NCBI GenBank assembly: GCA_007258455.2 | Contig: VDFB02270651.1 | Span: forward strand, 703,849,360 to 703,913,359 | Reading direction: 5' to 3' | Origin: Sequoia sempervirens | Lineage: Eukaryota > Streptophyta > Pinopsida > Cupressales > Cupressaceae | Length of the DNA stretch: 64,000 nucleotides | Part shown: positions 45,861 through 58,983 of the stretch, piece by piece | How the letters are laid out: each line of letters starts with the position of its first letter | How positions within the stretch are numbered: position 1 is the first letter of the stretch | Program-made: the position numbers and the translations under genes | Notes under the pieces: model-generated | Database searches by the model: none | What the model was told of the DNA's origin: nothing | What the model saw: only the letters and a program-made list of their open reading frames with translations

Positions 45861-47560
45861 TAACTTGTTATTTCTTAGTAAGTTGGTTGTGTTAAAACCA
45901 CCCTCAACATTGATCCTTCATCATCTCTAATGGATTATTTATAATGGGGAAAAAACAATTTATAGGAGCTCTTGGAATGGCCAGCAACTACTAGAACAAA
46001 GATAAGATCTATTAGAGGAAAAATAATTCTTGAAAGTTAAGGATTATTTTTTAATTTCCAAAGGAATTCAATTTCAAATGTCAAATATAAGATCTTCAAT
46101 GACTACACTTTCCCTCAAATCCAAAAATAAAACTTCTTCACTCAATCCTTAAGTTGAGAATAATCTTCCTTTCACATGATGAAGATGAATTTTCCTACTT
46201 GGCTTCCAAATATAGAAAATATTTAGTAGAAGAGGGTTACTATATTCTCTCTCATGTATCTTCTTCTAAAATATTTGCCTAAATATATTTTTTGGAAAAA
46301 ATATTATCTTCCAAATTGGGGGCCTCTACCTAGATCATCTTGCATAATAACATCTTGACTAGAAAAATATTGAGAAAAATGGAAAAGGGTATGTGCAGGA
46401 TCATCATGGAAAAAAGAGGCCCTTAAGTGGCAAAAAAAATTAGAAAAATTAGAGTTAGGCAACTTGACGTAAAAATTTGAATAAGTTATCTATATTATTT
46501 CAAAAATATGTAAGAATAGAATCTATATAAAATTGAATGTAGTTTCTAAACTACTATGTTTGTTTAAAAAAAAAAACTATTTGGTGAAAGTTTGAAATCT
46601 CAATGTAGTGGTACTTAAATTTCAGGGAAAAAATAAGAAGTAGGTGTCTGTCTAACCACCCTAACCACAATAAAATGATAATATTTTTTTATAAGATTTT
46701 AGATATAAGTAGAGGACTCATGGTTGGATGTCATATATATATTTTTTAAATTTTTTTCCAAGTAAATAATTAATTATGAATTTTTTATTACAACTTTTTA
46801 AAAAATATAAAAACTCGTATGTCTGACCACCTTAACTTGGTCAAAACTTCATGAAATTAAATTTTTCTTTTTTTAATCGTATAGTTTGTAAATAATAGAT
46901 TGTGATGCATGTTTTTGATTAAAAAAATGTGATACCATTTGAAAGCTATGGATGTTTTTTCGATCAGCCTATCAATCAGGACTTTAGTCATAATTTGAAT
47001 AGAAAATGAATAATAATTACTTATTAAATTCAAAGTAAAGAATAATTTATATTGGTGGAAAGCTGAGGATCTCCTTTAAAAACCCTTTTCATTTCATCAA
47101 TTTTGGGTAAAAAAATAGTTGTCAGCCACATACCCATTATATTGCCACTTTTTGGCCCATCATGATCTTGCACATACCCAAAAAATAGATTTCTTAAATT
47201 TTCTTGTCTATAGAAGAGAGGAAGAAGACTCAAATCACTTCCTAGTTAATTGTAGCTTCAAACTAATATTTTGGAATTCGATGTGTAATTATCTTGGTTG
47301 GAAGGGTAACTATCCTTGCACCTTGCTTCATATTTTCCTTATCTATCCATCCATGTACAAAGAGTCCATTTTCTTGTGCATTTGACAAGTGAATACTTCA
47401 ACTTTTATCTAAAATTATGGCTTGAAAAAAATTACAATATTTTTAGGAAATAAATTTTCAATTTTGAATTTGTAACTCAAATAATTGAAAGATCAATTTT
47501 AAAGTAGTCATGGTGGTTGTCTCTAAGATTCAACCCACCTCAAGACTTTAAGTAGTTGAA
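45861..47560 (+). mobile_element. LINE 3' fragment, plus strand, split by a TIR element
   Basis: A decayed LINE ORF2 end. Around 45890-45960 the text LHHL..WIIYNGEK recalls the region ahead of the zinc-binding domain. At about 46345-46385 it reads NNILTRKILRKMEK, the conserved start of the RT zinc-binding domain. The domain resumes at 47183 after a 793-bp insert: FLVYRREEEDSNHFLVNCSF and KLIFWNSMCNYLGW. Near 47525 NPPQDFK.LKFGYF weakly resembles the entry to the LINE RNase H. Frames are broken in several places. Confidence 0.7.
46387..47179 (+). mobile_element. 793-bp terminal-inverted-repeat element, copy A
   Basis: It begins GGGTATGTGCAGGATCATC and ends with the inverse, ..GATCTTGCACATACCC. 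The inverted ends extend imperfectly to about 50 bases (both reach gtggcaa). There is no coding frame, so it is a MITE-like, non-autonomous DNA transposon. AAAA flanks both sides. It splits the LINE zinc-binding domain. A second copy lies inverted at 59630-60420. I cannot place it in a known superfamily. Confidence 0.8.
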
Positions 47561-47667
47561 ATTTGGTTATTTTAAACAAATATGGGTGAATCTTAGGGAA
47601 GCCCTAACCATTCTAGAGAAAGATGAATTATTAGGGTGCATCTGATGAACTTGATCCTTGCAGCAAG

Positions 47668-49125
47668 ATGGATTCAACAACTAATGAAGCTTCTCTACCT
47701 TGTGGAGATTTGCTCGATGTGGAAAATGAGTTTATCGATACATTCATAGGTTCTTTCATGATGATGAATAAGGGAGAAACAACCTTTGATGAGTTAACAC
47801 AAGAAAATGACTCTGCTGATTTGAATAATGAACACATAGAAACTAAGAACATCATGACTATGAATGAGGTTGAAAATAGATCTCATGGTGAAGGATGCAA
47901 AGTTGAGTGTCAAATTAGCTATTTAAAGGAGAGAAATCAAATGGATGTTCAAGTTATTCAAGGGCTACCTAATAATCATTTAGATCAAACTTACCCTTGT
48001 CAAGAAAATAAATTGGATCTCAATGCTAAACAAGATACTAGCATTGATGACATTAGCGGTTGGTTGTAGCAAGGAGTGAACGAATGGTGACTCCAAAGAA
48101 TATCAAGAAGGTGACCAAGAGGTTGTCTCAGAAGTTGAATCCCTTCAATATGATGAAGAGAATGAAATGAGGGAGTATTTTCTTGGTTTTGATTCTGTTT
48201 ATTCAAATGTGATGTTCAAAGAAAGTCCTTGCTTACCATGCACTAGTGAATTTGATCTTAACAGTGATGAGCTTGACACTGAATTGCACATTCTAGTTGA
48301 CGATAGGCAGAAACATGAATTGAAGAAAGGTTTTCCTGAATTTGATTTTGTTTATTCAAATGAGTTTTTTGAAGAAAATACTTGTTCACCCCATATTAGT
48401 ATTTCTGAGGTCAATGGTGATGATCTAGATGCTGATTTTCAAACTCTTTTGGGTGACATGTTTGAAGAGAGTGTTGACAATAAGGCTTCATCTCAAAAGG
48501 AAGTGGGTCTGCAGATCTTGCAAGTTGACGACATGGGTAATTTGTTGCTTAGTTATTCTAAGGACATCCAAAACCTTTTTGACTCTGTCCCAAGATGAAT
48601 ATGGAGATTTTGGTAAATGGATATCCTAGATGCAAAACAAATCTCACTTCGGGTGACTCATGTAAGATTCTTCCTTTTGGTTCACATTTTGAGGTAAGTG
48701 GTTCTAATTTCTTTCTATCTAGAAAGATTTTTATGATAGGTAAGGAAAATTTTGAACTAAATGTTTTAAAGGTTGATAAAGCTGATCCTTTAATTGATGA
48801 TGTAGGTACTTTAGGAAACATGATTGAGGTTGATAATCCCTATGAAGTCAAATATACTAGTTTGTTGTTTGAGCCTAGTATTGATTGTGATAGGGATATG
48901 CATGGAATTTTTGAAGAAAGTTTAGATGTCTTGAATGCTAATGGCACATCACTAACAAATGTTCTTTATGTTGACATGCATGATTCAGAGCAAAATAGAG
49001 TGGTGTTCCATGAGTTGAGACCTCGCAAAGTGGAGATCATACAACGTGAGCATGCCACAACAACTGAAGGTCTTCTAAATCAGGTGGTGTCTTTCCATTA
49101 TCCTTTTTGTTTTAATTATCTTTAG
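47668..49125 (+). pseudogene. Unrecognised acidic reading frame in three pieces
   Basis: Three plus-strand open pieces follow each other: 47668-48069 (133 codons), 48167-48598 (143 codons; its frame is open from 48080) and 48595-49125 (176 codons). All are rich in D, E, N and S with similar style, which suggests one decayed gene of about 480 codons with frame changes near 48065 and 48597. The middle piece holds a 51-codon duplication: FDSVYSNVMFKESPC (from 48188) and FDFVYSNEFFEENTC (from 48341). No known domain, signal peptide or membrane segment is seen. It could be a retroelement accessory protein or a host-gene relic; I do not assign it. Confidence 0.45.
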
Positions 49126-52036
49126 TTTTATTATTACATTGGGGATGGTAAAATATGTTTGTGGGTGAATCATGACAAGGCTGAGAACCCACAACTATTA
49201 ATATTTTGAACTTTATACCCTTAGAATGAATTAATGCACATAAACTTTATATTTCTGAGTATAAAGATAAATTTGCTAGGTTTAGAACTGTACCTAGTAA
49301 GTTAGCGGTTCTGCACATAAGAAAAATCAGTCTGGTTCATGTACAAAATTTTATAGTTTTGTGTTTGTAGAGCTCAATTTTAGAGTTAGTTTAGGATTAG
49401 TTTTGGTTAGTGTTAGCTTTTTTTTTAGTTAGTTTTCTTTTTGTTTTTATTTTTGTTGTTATGTTTGGTTTTTTTTGTTGTTCTGCTTTTTTTTTCCTGT
49501 GTCCTCTTGTTTTTGTTTTGTTTTGGGTTTGTCTTTTTTCTTTTGTTTTTGGTTTTGTTGTTGTTTTGTTGTTTTTATTCTCATTTTTGTTTTCACTTTG
49601 CTGGTTCGTTGTGTCTTCTTGTGTACTCGTGTGTTGTGCTCCTCTCTTTTCTTGTCTATTCCTTTTCTTTCTTATGGGGGTTCCTCTCGTTGACAGTGAA
49701 AGCTAGGTTGTATGCAAGTTATGTTGAAGGGTGAATCTGTTTAGAGTCTGCTATCGTATTTTCAAACACTTGATCAGTCAGTAGCTTTGAAAATTTTGAT
49801 TTAACTTCATCCATCTCAAGCTAGGGAATGTTAGTGTGAATTAGGACTTGGTACATTATATAGTTTTGAGGGAGTTTTTGAAAGTCTATCACGATCTGTA
49901 CACATTAAGAAATCCATCAGTTAGTTTACATAGGGTGGGGTAGCTCTATTCTAAGTGAAAAATCTCAAGGGTTACATTTATTTCACAATGTCCACTATGG
50001 TTCTCAACCCGCTACTTAAGCTTCATTGCTTAAGGATTGAGAGAAACAAAAAATTATACTTCAAAAGAATCAACACTTGAGAAAAAGAGGAAATAAAAGA
50101 AAATATGAAAACAAACTCAATCAATAAGGGTGATTCGAGTATGTCTGGGGCTATAGAGGCTTGGCTAGCAGTAGAGCGATGCTTAGAGAGAACCATAGGT
50201 ATCTCTGTCATGTCCTAGTTTGATTGTGTTTGCACTTCTTAGAATGCCTTGAACAAACGTAAACTAGATATTTTGGGTATTTGGAGGGTTGTGTGTTTTA
50301 AAATGCTTAGAGCATTTTCCCAGCCAAGTCGCCATTTGTTTTGCTTGGCAAAGTTGGGAACCCCCTTTTCTTTTTCTTTTCATTTTCTTTGTCTCTGTTG
50401 GATTCAGATATTGGACCGGAACTGGAACATAAACTTTTTCTAAGGTTCATGTTCCTAGTCCCATCCCGATCCTAGTTCCCCGCTTCGTTTCAGGTGTCAT
50501 TTGGGTTCGCATTCCGTCACGTCTTGTTCTCCATCCCATTCTTTTTGTTTTGTTTTGTCACTTTATCGTGTCATTCGTTTGTTTTCATTTCCTCCATTTC
50601 TTCGCATTTGGTTTTTGCGTTGTTCATTTTATTCTTTTGTTTTTCCTTCATTTTTTTTCAGTTTTTGTGTCTATCATCAAGAAAATACAAAAAAATTAAA
50701 AAACTTTGAAAAATACAAAAAAGATTGGAACATTTAAAAACACAAAAAAATTGCAAAATATGAAAATTTAAATAGATATAATCTTTTATAAATTTTATTA
50801 TTTTGAAAATCTAAATAATATAAATCTTTTATTATTTAAAAGATTTATAAAATTTAAATATAAAAATAATAATAATGATGATAAGGATTATAAATATTAA
50901 AAGAGTTTTAAATTTAAATTAGAAATAAATTTATTTTAAAATTTAAATAATGTAATTCTTTATATTATTTAAGTTTAGGAAAAAATAAATAAGTAAATAG
51001 GTTTCCAAGTTTTTAAATAAATAAAAAAATCTTTTTTTTTTTAAGATTTGAAAATAATAAAAAAAATCATAAAATAGAAAATAAAAAAGAGAGAAGTGTA
51101 AAAATTAATAAGCTTTAAATTACAATAGGAGTTCAAAATTTGTCCCGACCTGCGTGTAGCATCGGAACCGGAATGAGAGGCAATATTGAAACCAAGTGTT
51201 TTAAAAAGTGAAAGTTCTTGATTTTGAAATGGCTTCGCCTCTGCCCAAAATTGGCTCTGACCTCGCACAAGAAGCAAGTGGAACTGGAATAAATGATGGA
51301 GACAACATACAAAAGGTGGAAGGTTATTAATTCATCCCGTTTTGCTTTCGCCTTTAAGGAGCTCTGACCCCCGCCCGGTGCTTGTTCTTGCTCCGCTCTC
51401 GCACAACATGAAGTGAGGTATCTCATGAAACACCATGATTGTAGGAGATGCATGCAAAATGTGGAAAGTTACTAGGCAGCAAATTATTTAATACAAAATG
51501 CCTCAAGATCATGATATTGCATGAAAGATATGCACAGAATGTGAAGGCATAAGGCAGATTTGTCTAAGGCCTTAAAGAAATGATGTCTTATGGAATGCAA
51601 TGTTGTGAGATTTGGATGAAATGAATTGGTTGAAAAAGGTCTTAGACGCCTTCAAACAAATGCATCCTCCTTGCTGTTCTTCGAAACAAGGTTTGACATC
51701 CATCAAAGTACGAGCGACAGAGGAATTGTGCGAATTGTGGTAATTATAATTGCTTTGGTAGGCATGCACAAAGAGCGATGCACAAAGCCTATAAATGGTT
51801 TTAGAATAGGGCATAGACATGCATCAGAACATGATCAACAAGAGGAATATTGTCAGATGTTGTAGTTACACCTACCCTAGTGACAATTTATACAAAAATG
51901 TGAAACATATCCAAAGCGTGTGAATAGTTATACAGTGTGCTTAAAAGGAAATGTAGTTTTATTGAATGTCATTATGACAGGGTATGTCACAAAATAGTTT
52001 TATTGAAAATACTTCAAAGATTTCATTGATTTCATC
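49126..52036. other. Low-complexity and unassigned DNA
   Basis: No supported gene. 49400-49680 is a T/G-rich tract (poly-T with gttgtttt words). 50500-51100 goes from T-rich to A-rich and then to ataaaatttaaat repeats. 50400-51400 has scattered richer words such as ggaccggaactgg, cggaaccggaatgag and gtggaactggaataa. It may be decayed LTR-element leader or LTR sequence. Confidence 0.4.
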
Positions 52037-52339
52037 TTGTGGAAGGGCAATGATTGCATGCATATACAAAATAGATTTATGAAAAGTCTTCAAAAAATTC
52101 AGAGACATGCAAGGGGAATGACAATGCATATTAACTTCATGATCCTAATTAAAGGGGACTTTACACATGGCTTTGAAGTCTATGTAAAGAAGGTAGAAAA
52201 ATATTGCATGGATTATGGTTTTCATGTAGTTGTTACAAGTGGGAATGAAGATCTTGCCAGAGACATGGAGATTCTTGTTAAGGAGAGGGAGATTTTCCTC
52301 AAGACCATAGTAGTGATATCCAAGAAACTCCAAGTCTGA
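52037..52339 (+). other. Unassigned 100-codon open frame
   Basis: An open frame ending EKYCMDYGFHVVVTSGNEDL and KEREIFLKTIVVISKKLQV. It looks more protein-like than its surroundings, but I recognise no family and see no partner frame or promoter. It could be chance. Confidence 0.2.
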
Positions 52340-54824
52340 AGTACAAATGGATGCAAACATGATGGTGTCTTAATAATATTTTATTCTTAATCTTGTTTTG
52401 TTTAAAGATAACATTAATTTAAAAATATTATTATTATTTCAATCATGGGAATTTTAAGTTCATTACATTTAATTGAAATAATGTGGAATATATTAATCTT
52501 GGGATTAATTATTCATTAGTTAATTTTATAAATCAATGTGTTTTATTGTTTGTAGGTGTCATTGACGAGAATATTATATTGCAATCAAGATGACGTGCAA
52601 ATCAAATGTGCAAAAGAGGTGATTTTCTGAAAAGATAATCAAGCTGGAAGTGAACTGAGTCTTTAGTGCTCTCATTTGGAGTAATTACTAGAGAGAGATG
52701 TTTCTTTTCATTGTGAAAAAAGGGGAGCTCAAAGTCAGATTGGAAACTACAACTATTAATTGAAGCTAGACTGGAGAGTGGAGCTTGAAATTAAAATCAA
52801 CTAAAACCAAACTGAGAGCTGAAACACAAAGTTATCTTTCTAATTGAATTGTGTGCACAAAAAGCTACAACTTTTTGATATTTTAGTTTTGGAGGAAATT
52901 ATGGAATTATGAGTTATTAATTGTCAAATCAAGCTCATTGTAAAGGGTTAGACACTTAGGAAAATAACTTAGAAGTTTTTATAGATTAGCTGATTAGAAG
53001 TTTTACAGTAGGATAGGTGATCCATTTTTCTGATTTTATTAGTTTAGATGGAGGTAATTTGAAGACATGGGTTTCTGTACACTGGTGATCTTTCCAGATT
53101 TGTAAATATTGCTTATCTGTTTCATTGATAGTAGAAGCAACCAAACTTAAACCTGCTTTAGGTTATGCTTTGGAATGATGTTTGTTTTATTAATCATTTG
53201 ATTTGGAAAGCTTTCAAGGAATGGAGTTCTATATTTTCTTTTGTTTGAATGATGATTTGCAATCTACCATTAATATTTGCATTGTGAATGAATAGTTGTG
53301 TATGGATTACAGGTTGATTTTTTTTGCAGTTCTAGTTTAGGAATTCCTTGGAAAGTAATAGGTCTAGTTAATTAAATGAATAAATATTCTTCTTTCTCTT
53401 GTGTCCTTGATCTATCTTTTGTCTTTTCTTTATACCCCCTTGTTAGAGTAGGTTTAGATAGGAGTTCGATCTCACAGCAATCAAAATCTCAATAACCAGC
53501 AAGCCCCTTGAACATTACAATTACATTGACCATTGAGCAATATCAACACAGTTGAGAACCAACTACCAAGATCTTGGGAGTTAGATTACTATATGTTGTC
53601 TTTCTTTTTCAGGAGAAATAGAATAGAGATATTATGTTTAAATGTTGTTGTGCTATTCTGACCATCGACAGGTCCCACATATAAAGATCTAATAATTAGT
53701 TATATAAGTGTGTGTCTTGTTTACTTCATCTAAGCTCAATGACTCTCCTTCCCAATTGGATACTTCACAAGGAAATATATTTTCTAAGGAAATCAAGTTT
53801 ACTAATTTGAATAGGAGTTGAAGATCTCCTTTAGCTTGCATTTATTTCACAATTCTACCACCTCCTACCTTTGGATCATCTTTACCTATGAAGATAATTG
53901 TATTTAATCAATATGTTAAACCTTTTTTATGGTTTCTTTCTATTTATTATCTCATATTTTTGCAATAATAATCTCTACCCTATACATATATGTATCTTGA
54001 TAGTATGATAAAGATGTGTAATTCCCCAAGCCACACACCTAGGACATTACCCAATTGAACAATTTTTGAAACAACATCATAACCAAGATATGACATGTCA
54101 CACCATACACTAATGTGCACACAAGTTTCATGTAAAACATAATGAAACAATGAAACTAACAACAATAAGTACTTCACCATTACTAAAAGTAAGGTGATAT
54201 TAGTGAAATAATTTCCAATCATGGGATGAAACTAGCATACTAAAACTACAAGAGAGGGAATGAAATCCAAATAATGATCAAATACTAACCCACTATCATG
54301 CCATATTATGAACATAACACAAGGGTATTATTATGGAATAACCATCCTTAAATACATTCCAAAACACACTTAGAAACTTCACAACACTCAATGAAACCCA
54401 CATAGATGGTGGAATGACTAGAATTTATCACTCCTTGACTAGATGATGCAACTACGAGCTTCAAGAATGAGGGGTAGGGTTATATTGAATATAACACTCA
54501 ACTCTAATTTACTATATAAAAACCTTCATAACACCTAAACACAATGGAAAACCTTCATAAGAGGTTTCCTTACTATGAGGTATAATCCCTCCACTCATTG
54601 GAATGATAATGATTTATTTTCATGTAATGAAATGATTCACAATAAAAAGAGTTCCATAAATCTTAAGGTATGACACTTTTCAATTAAAAAAAAACATAGG
54701 AAGACTCACCAAGCCAAGCGGAAAAAATTTCATGTAGAAATTTTTCATGAGAAATGGCCAAAAAACCTCACTATTCAATGAAACAAGGGACACCAATGTT
54801 CTAGAGGATAACACACCTAGATAG
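52340..54824. other. AT-rich DNA, no gene seen
   Basis: About 2.5 kb without a credible frame, RNA gene or clear repeat boundary. Confidence 0.4.
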
Positions 54825-56341
54825 TGTTTGAATGAACAAGACAACCGAGAGGGGGGTGAATCAGTTGTACCAAATTAAAACATCAAAACCCTCAACAATA
54901 GTCAGATCCACATGCATTCATTAAACACTTAATCTATTATAATGTTTAAACATGAAAAGAAGATTAAAAAAAGTAAAACAACTAACACCATACCCAAGAG
55001 AACAACAAGTTTACATGGAAAACCCAATGAGGGAAAAACCATAATGAGGATTATCTCATAATATAAGTAATTGCAAAATTGGTACAAAGAGGCTCACTAC
55101 TAGAACATGACACACTTTCTAGAAAGGATCACATCCCAGGTTCACTACCAAAATAGAAAGAAGAAAGAAGAAAGAAGATAGAATGTTACACATAGAACAC
55201 AATCTCAATGCAACAAAGATTCCACCACAACTCCAACAACACTAATAGCCTTCAAGAGATCAAGATACCCCAACTCACTACATTCAACAATCTTGCATTA
55301 TAGCTCACACTACAATTTGAAGTTCTGCACTTAATTTTGCATCACAACACTCCACTCTATTCCACACTCTTCATCTCACATCAATTCACCTTGCATTTAT
55401 ACCCTTTGTAACTTGAAAAACATCTTCAATTCAACTACACTCTTCTTACACTTTAAAAATTTAAATTAGGTCAACACTAAACATTCCCACAGTGGATAGG
55501 AATGAAAGTGGACCAATAAAAAACTTAACTAGGACCCAAATTAACACTCACATGCCATGCCACACCTTCATTAATGCTTAAACATATTTGAATATATTGT
55601 AAATACCAAGTTGATCATTACTCATGCAAACACCATTAAACTTTGAATTACACACTTCCTCAAATCCAAAGATGACTTGCAAACCACATACTACACTTCA
55701 CCAAAATCTAGAATATTCCTCTATCCTCCTTAAATCCATTAAACTCCTTTGCAACAACTTACACCATCATAATGTACACGCCTAGTACACTCAAACTACA
55801 CTGTCAAACATTGCAACTCTACAATCCAACTACTGGAGTACCAACCACAAATCCTCTTGACATAGGAAAGAGATCAACATTATCAACAAACCTTTAGAAT
55901 TGTAAGACCTAAAGAGAAAACATGGAGAAACATGAAGAAAATACATTTATCCCAGACACCTCTGCAAACAATACTGCAAAACCAGTTCACACACTGGTGA
56001 ACATAACTTCCTCTAACCCTCGATCCAAAAGACAAAATTTTGGATATAGAAAATCTGAACACCTCTAACCAACATATCCAAAACACACAAGTAGATCTTC
56101 AACCCAAAAGGAATGCAAAGCAAAACTAGAACACAACTACAACATCCTATTTCCTTATTTTATCAATTTTCTTAGTATTCTCAACATCTGAACCATAAAT
56201 AGAAGCTTTTCAAAGAACCACTAGAGGTTAACATAAAAAACTTAACTGATGAAAAAAATATAATGTAACTAATCAAAGAAAAAATCTCTTCTCAACAACT
56301 ATCAAACTATAATTAATGACAACACATTTATACTTGCAACA
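54825..56341 (-). repeat. Copia A 3' LTR
   Basis: About 1517 bp, from tgtttgaatgaac to acttgcaaca on plus. The early block gagaggggggtgaatcagttgt is shared with the LTRs of Copia B and C. It is more diverged and longer than those. A polypurine-like atatccccctttttc follows it on plus. Confidence 0.7.
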
Positions 56342-56783
56342 ATATCCCCCTTTTTCATTGATGGCAACACAAGATGTGAAAAACCATAAAAGACATAATA
56401 GCTCTGAACATACTTATTTCCTTTTCTCTTTTCTCCCTCTTGCACAACTAATTCATTATACTTTCTATCCCTTTGATACTTTCTTTTTCACATGACTTCT
56501 CTTTCTCTCACATGACTTCTCTTTCTCTCCCCCTTTGACATCAATGGTCTTTGGATAAGGTATTTTTCATTATTATCCCCCTTTGACATAGAACCAAGAT
56601 ACTTGCAACTATTATGAATACTCACACTTAGGAGAGCACACCAATCACCTCAACAACCTTTGCACCATAAATTTCATACTGCAACAATGTCACTCCCTAC
56701 CCCCCTTGAGAGGTAGTCACCACATCAGTCTAGACAAAAAATGAATACATAGACCCACTGGACTAATGCATCTCCATATGTAT
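56342..56783 (-). other. Copia A 3' untranslated region
   Basis: It contains several ctccccctttgacat words (polypurine-like on minus), for example near 56527 and 56577, and a 20-bp tandem duplication of cacatgacttctctttctct at about 56489-56528. No gene. Confidence 0.6.
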
Positions 56784-56900
56784 CTAGTTCAAGGAAGGAG
56801 GGGAAATAACCCCCAACTTCTCCCGAAGATACTCAAAAGTGTCCTTAGGAAGAGCCTTAGTAAATATATCAGCAATATTATCCTTTGTAGGTATATATTT
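56784..56900 (-). pseudogene. Copia A pol, last codons
   Basis: The C-terminus of copia RNase H on minus: ADIFTKALPKDTFEYLREKL then GVISPPSLN and a stop at 56784-56786. At 56900 the LTR of Copia B begins, within the conserved Y(V/I)PTKEQ region. Confidence 0.85.
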
Positions 56901-58149
56901 TGTTGGAAACACAAGGGTAGACAACTGAAAGGGGGGGTGAATCAATTGTCATAGAATTTCAAACTTATTTCAACTTATTAACCTTATTCTTAGATCTGCT
57001 TGATAAACATGAAAACATAAATCAACAACACATCAAAAACGCACATAACACCAATATTTTTTACGTGGAAACCATGTTAGGGGAAAAACCATGGTGGAGG
57101 TCAATCCACAAGATTATACCCTGTTAAAAGTATAAAGAAATATGAATGGGTAATGCACATGCATTCAAGCGCACTGCCTAGAGCTCACTACTCAAATACA
57201 AAAGGTTCACTACCAAAAGGAAGACACGTTGTCTTACAAAATATTGAATTACATCCACAAGATTTGAATTGAGAAAAATAGTATCTGCTAATGCTTGATT
57301 ACAGTTCTGGCTAAGCACATGAACACTTCTTCACTCTACTTCACACTCTGCTTCTTCCTTCAAAATCTCTAAACAATATTCACACATAGGAATCACAAAC
57401 TTCATATACTCATTCCTTCAAATGATAAACCAATTGCTCTTATATATTTGCAACAAGAAATTACATCGCTGCATGTCATCCTCAAGAAAATAATAAAATG
57501 AATACAAATTGTCAACCCAAAACATTAAAGAGTATTAATGTGAATCAACCAAGGTCAGCCACAACATAGTGAGGAACCAAAATAAAATTCTCAAACATGA
57601 ACCACCTTCAAAAATTAATTTTCGAGGATCCACAACATGCTTCAACACCCTGTCGGCCAAGAACATGAAAAACATGAAAACACAAGAGAAAATATTGAAA
57701 CACCAACACACTGATTAATACGGATGTGTAACGCAGATAGAGAATGATCTAGAAACATCCACCAACATCATGAATCACTAGAGAAGCATCCACAACAACT
57801 AAACTAACTAAAATCACATCATCTTCAATCAAGAACACCAACTAAAGCAACAAAAAAATAGATAGAATACAAATTTTCATAACTCAATCAAATCTTCACA
57901 CGGATCTCTGAAACTCAATGTGGATAAACTAGATATACTCAACAAGAAACCATTTAATCCACAACCTTTGATCATCACTGTACTAAACTCACCAACAGAC
58001 TATACTTCACTTCACAACTGATGACCTACAACTTATTTCATTACAATTTTCTCAATATCCTTAACATATACAACCTCTAAGAAATTAATGCTAATAGTCT
58101 TGAAATCAATGAAAACCACATATCAGAAACACAACCACAAAATCCAACA
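56901..58149 (-). repeat. Copia B 3' LTR
   Basis: 1249 bp, TGTTGGAAACAC to AATCCAACA on plus, followed by tctccccctttgg, a polypurine tract on minus. A TATA-like run (ctcttatatatttg) lies at about 57438-57448. At 57566-57569 (atag) it shows the empty site of the TIR element found in Copia C's LTR. Confidence 0.82.
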
Positions 58150-58464
58150 ATCTCCCCCTTTGGCATTGATGGCAACACATGATGTGAAAAAAACCATCAA
58201 TGCAGCTATCTTTAGCACTTACTCCCCAATAGGTTCTGACTCAACAACTCTTCTCCCACATGACTCTTCTCCTTAGATAATTCACAAATTTTCACATGAC
58301 TCTTCTCCCCCTTTGACATTAATGACAAAGATCTCTTTTCTCCACACAAGGTCTGAACTACATATCTGAACATCTGACTACCCCCCTGAGTAGCATCCAC
58401 CACAACATCAATTTGGATCAAAATATGACCATGAAATGCATGGATTGATGCAAGTTAATGCATA
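58150..58464 (-). other. Copia B 3' untranslated region
   Basis: It holds the polypurine tract next to the LTR and a second polypurine-like word (tctccccctttgacatt) near 58304. No gene. Confidence 0.6.
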
Positions 58465-58983
58465 TTAGTTTTGATTAGGAGGGGTAATCACCCCTAGCTT
58501 CCCTTTGAGATACTCAAAAGTATCCTTAGGAAACAACTTTGTAAAGATATCTACAATCTGTTCCTTAGTAGGGACATACTACAGTTTGACTTCCTTTTCA
58601 CTCACCTTCTCTCTCAAAAAGTGAAACTTTATAGATATCTACTTGGTATTTGAAGGAAACACCAGATTCTTAGAAATGATAATTGCACTTGATTTATCAT
58701 AGAATATAGCAATGGGTTCATCATACATAACTCTGATATCTTTCAACATCTGCTTCATCCATAATACTTGAGTACAATTGTTAGCAACATCAATGTATTA
58801 TGCCTCTGTAGTAGACAAAGAAATGGCATTGTGCTTCTTACTTAACCATGAAATTAACTTCTTACCCAAGAAAAATGCAACACCACTAGTACTCTTTTTG
58901 TCATCCACATCACCTGCCCAATCAGCATCAGTAAAATCACTCAAAGTAAGATCATCATCTATAGGATACCACAACCCAAAATA
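58465..58983 (-). pseudogene. Copia B pol, RNase H end
   Basis: Copia RNase H on minus. It opens at the right edge with YFGLWYPIDDDLTL, then DFTDADWAGDVDDKKSTSGV with FFLGKKLISWLSKKHNAISL. A stop stands after STTEA. It continues with CTQVLWMKQMLKDIRVMYDE and KLFPKDTFEYLKGKLGVITP, ending at 58465. The frame is lost upstream because Copia C entered at 58984. Confidence 0.88.

Larger units (their letters stand above)
54825..56900 (-). mobile_element. Copia A: 3' end of a Ty1/copia element
   Basis: The outermost of three nested copia elements, all on minus. Its 3' LTR is 54825-56341 and its pol end is 56784-56900. Its pol is cut at 56900 by the LTR of Copia B. The rest of Copia A would lie beyond the right edge of the window. 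Confidence 0.75.
56901..58983 (-). mobile_element. Copia B: 3' end of a Ty1/copia element inserted in Copia A
   Basis: Minus-strand copia element. 3' LTR 56901-58149, untranslated region, and pol end 58465-58983. It begins inside the pol of Copia A and is itself cut at 58983 by Copia C. Confidence 0.8.

Noticed and set aside
47119..47385. An independent small gene starting at 47119
   Set aside because: Its first part lies inside the TIR element and its second part is the LINE zinc-binding domain; the join is an accident of the insertion.
49410..49734. Three overlapping F/L/V/C-rich frames resembling transmembrane segments
   Set aside because: They sit in a poly-T/G low-complexity tract; all three frames look alike, which shows composition rather than coding.
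52037..52339. A confident host gene
   Set aside because: One 100-codon frame without family, neighbours or promoter is not enough; listed only as unassigned.
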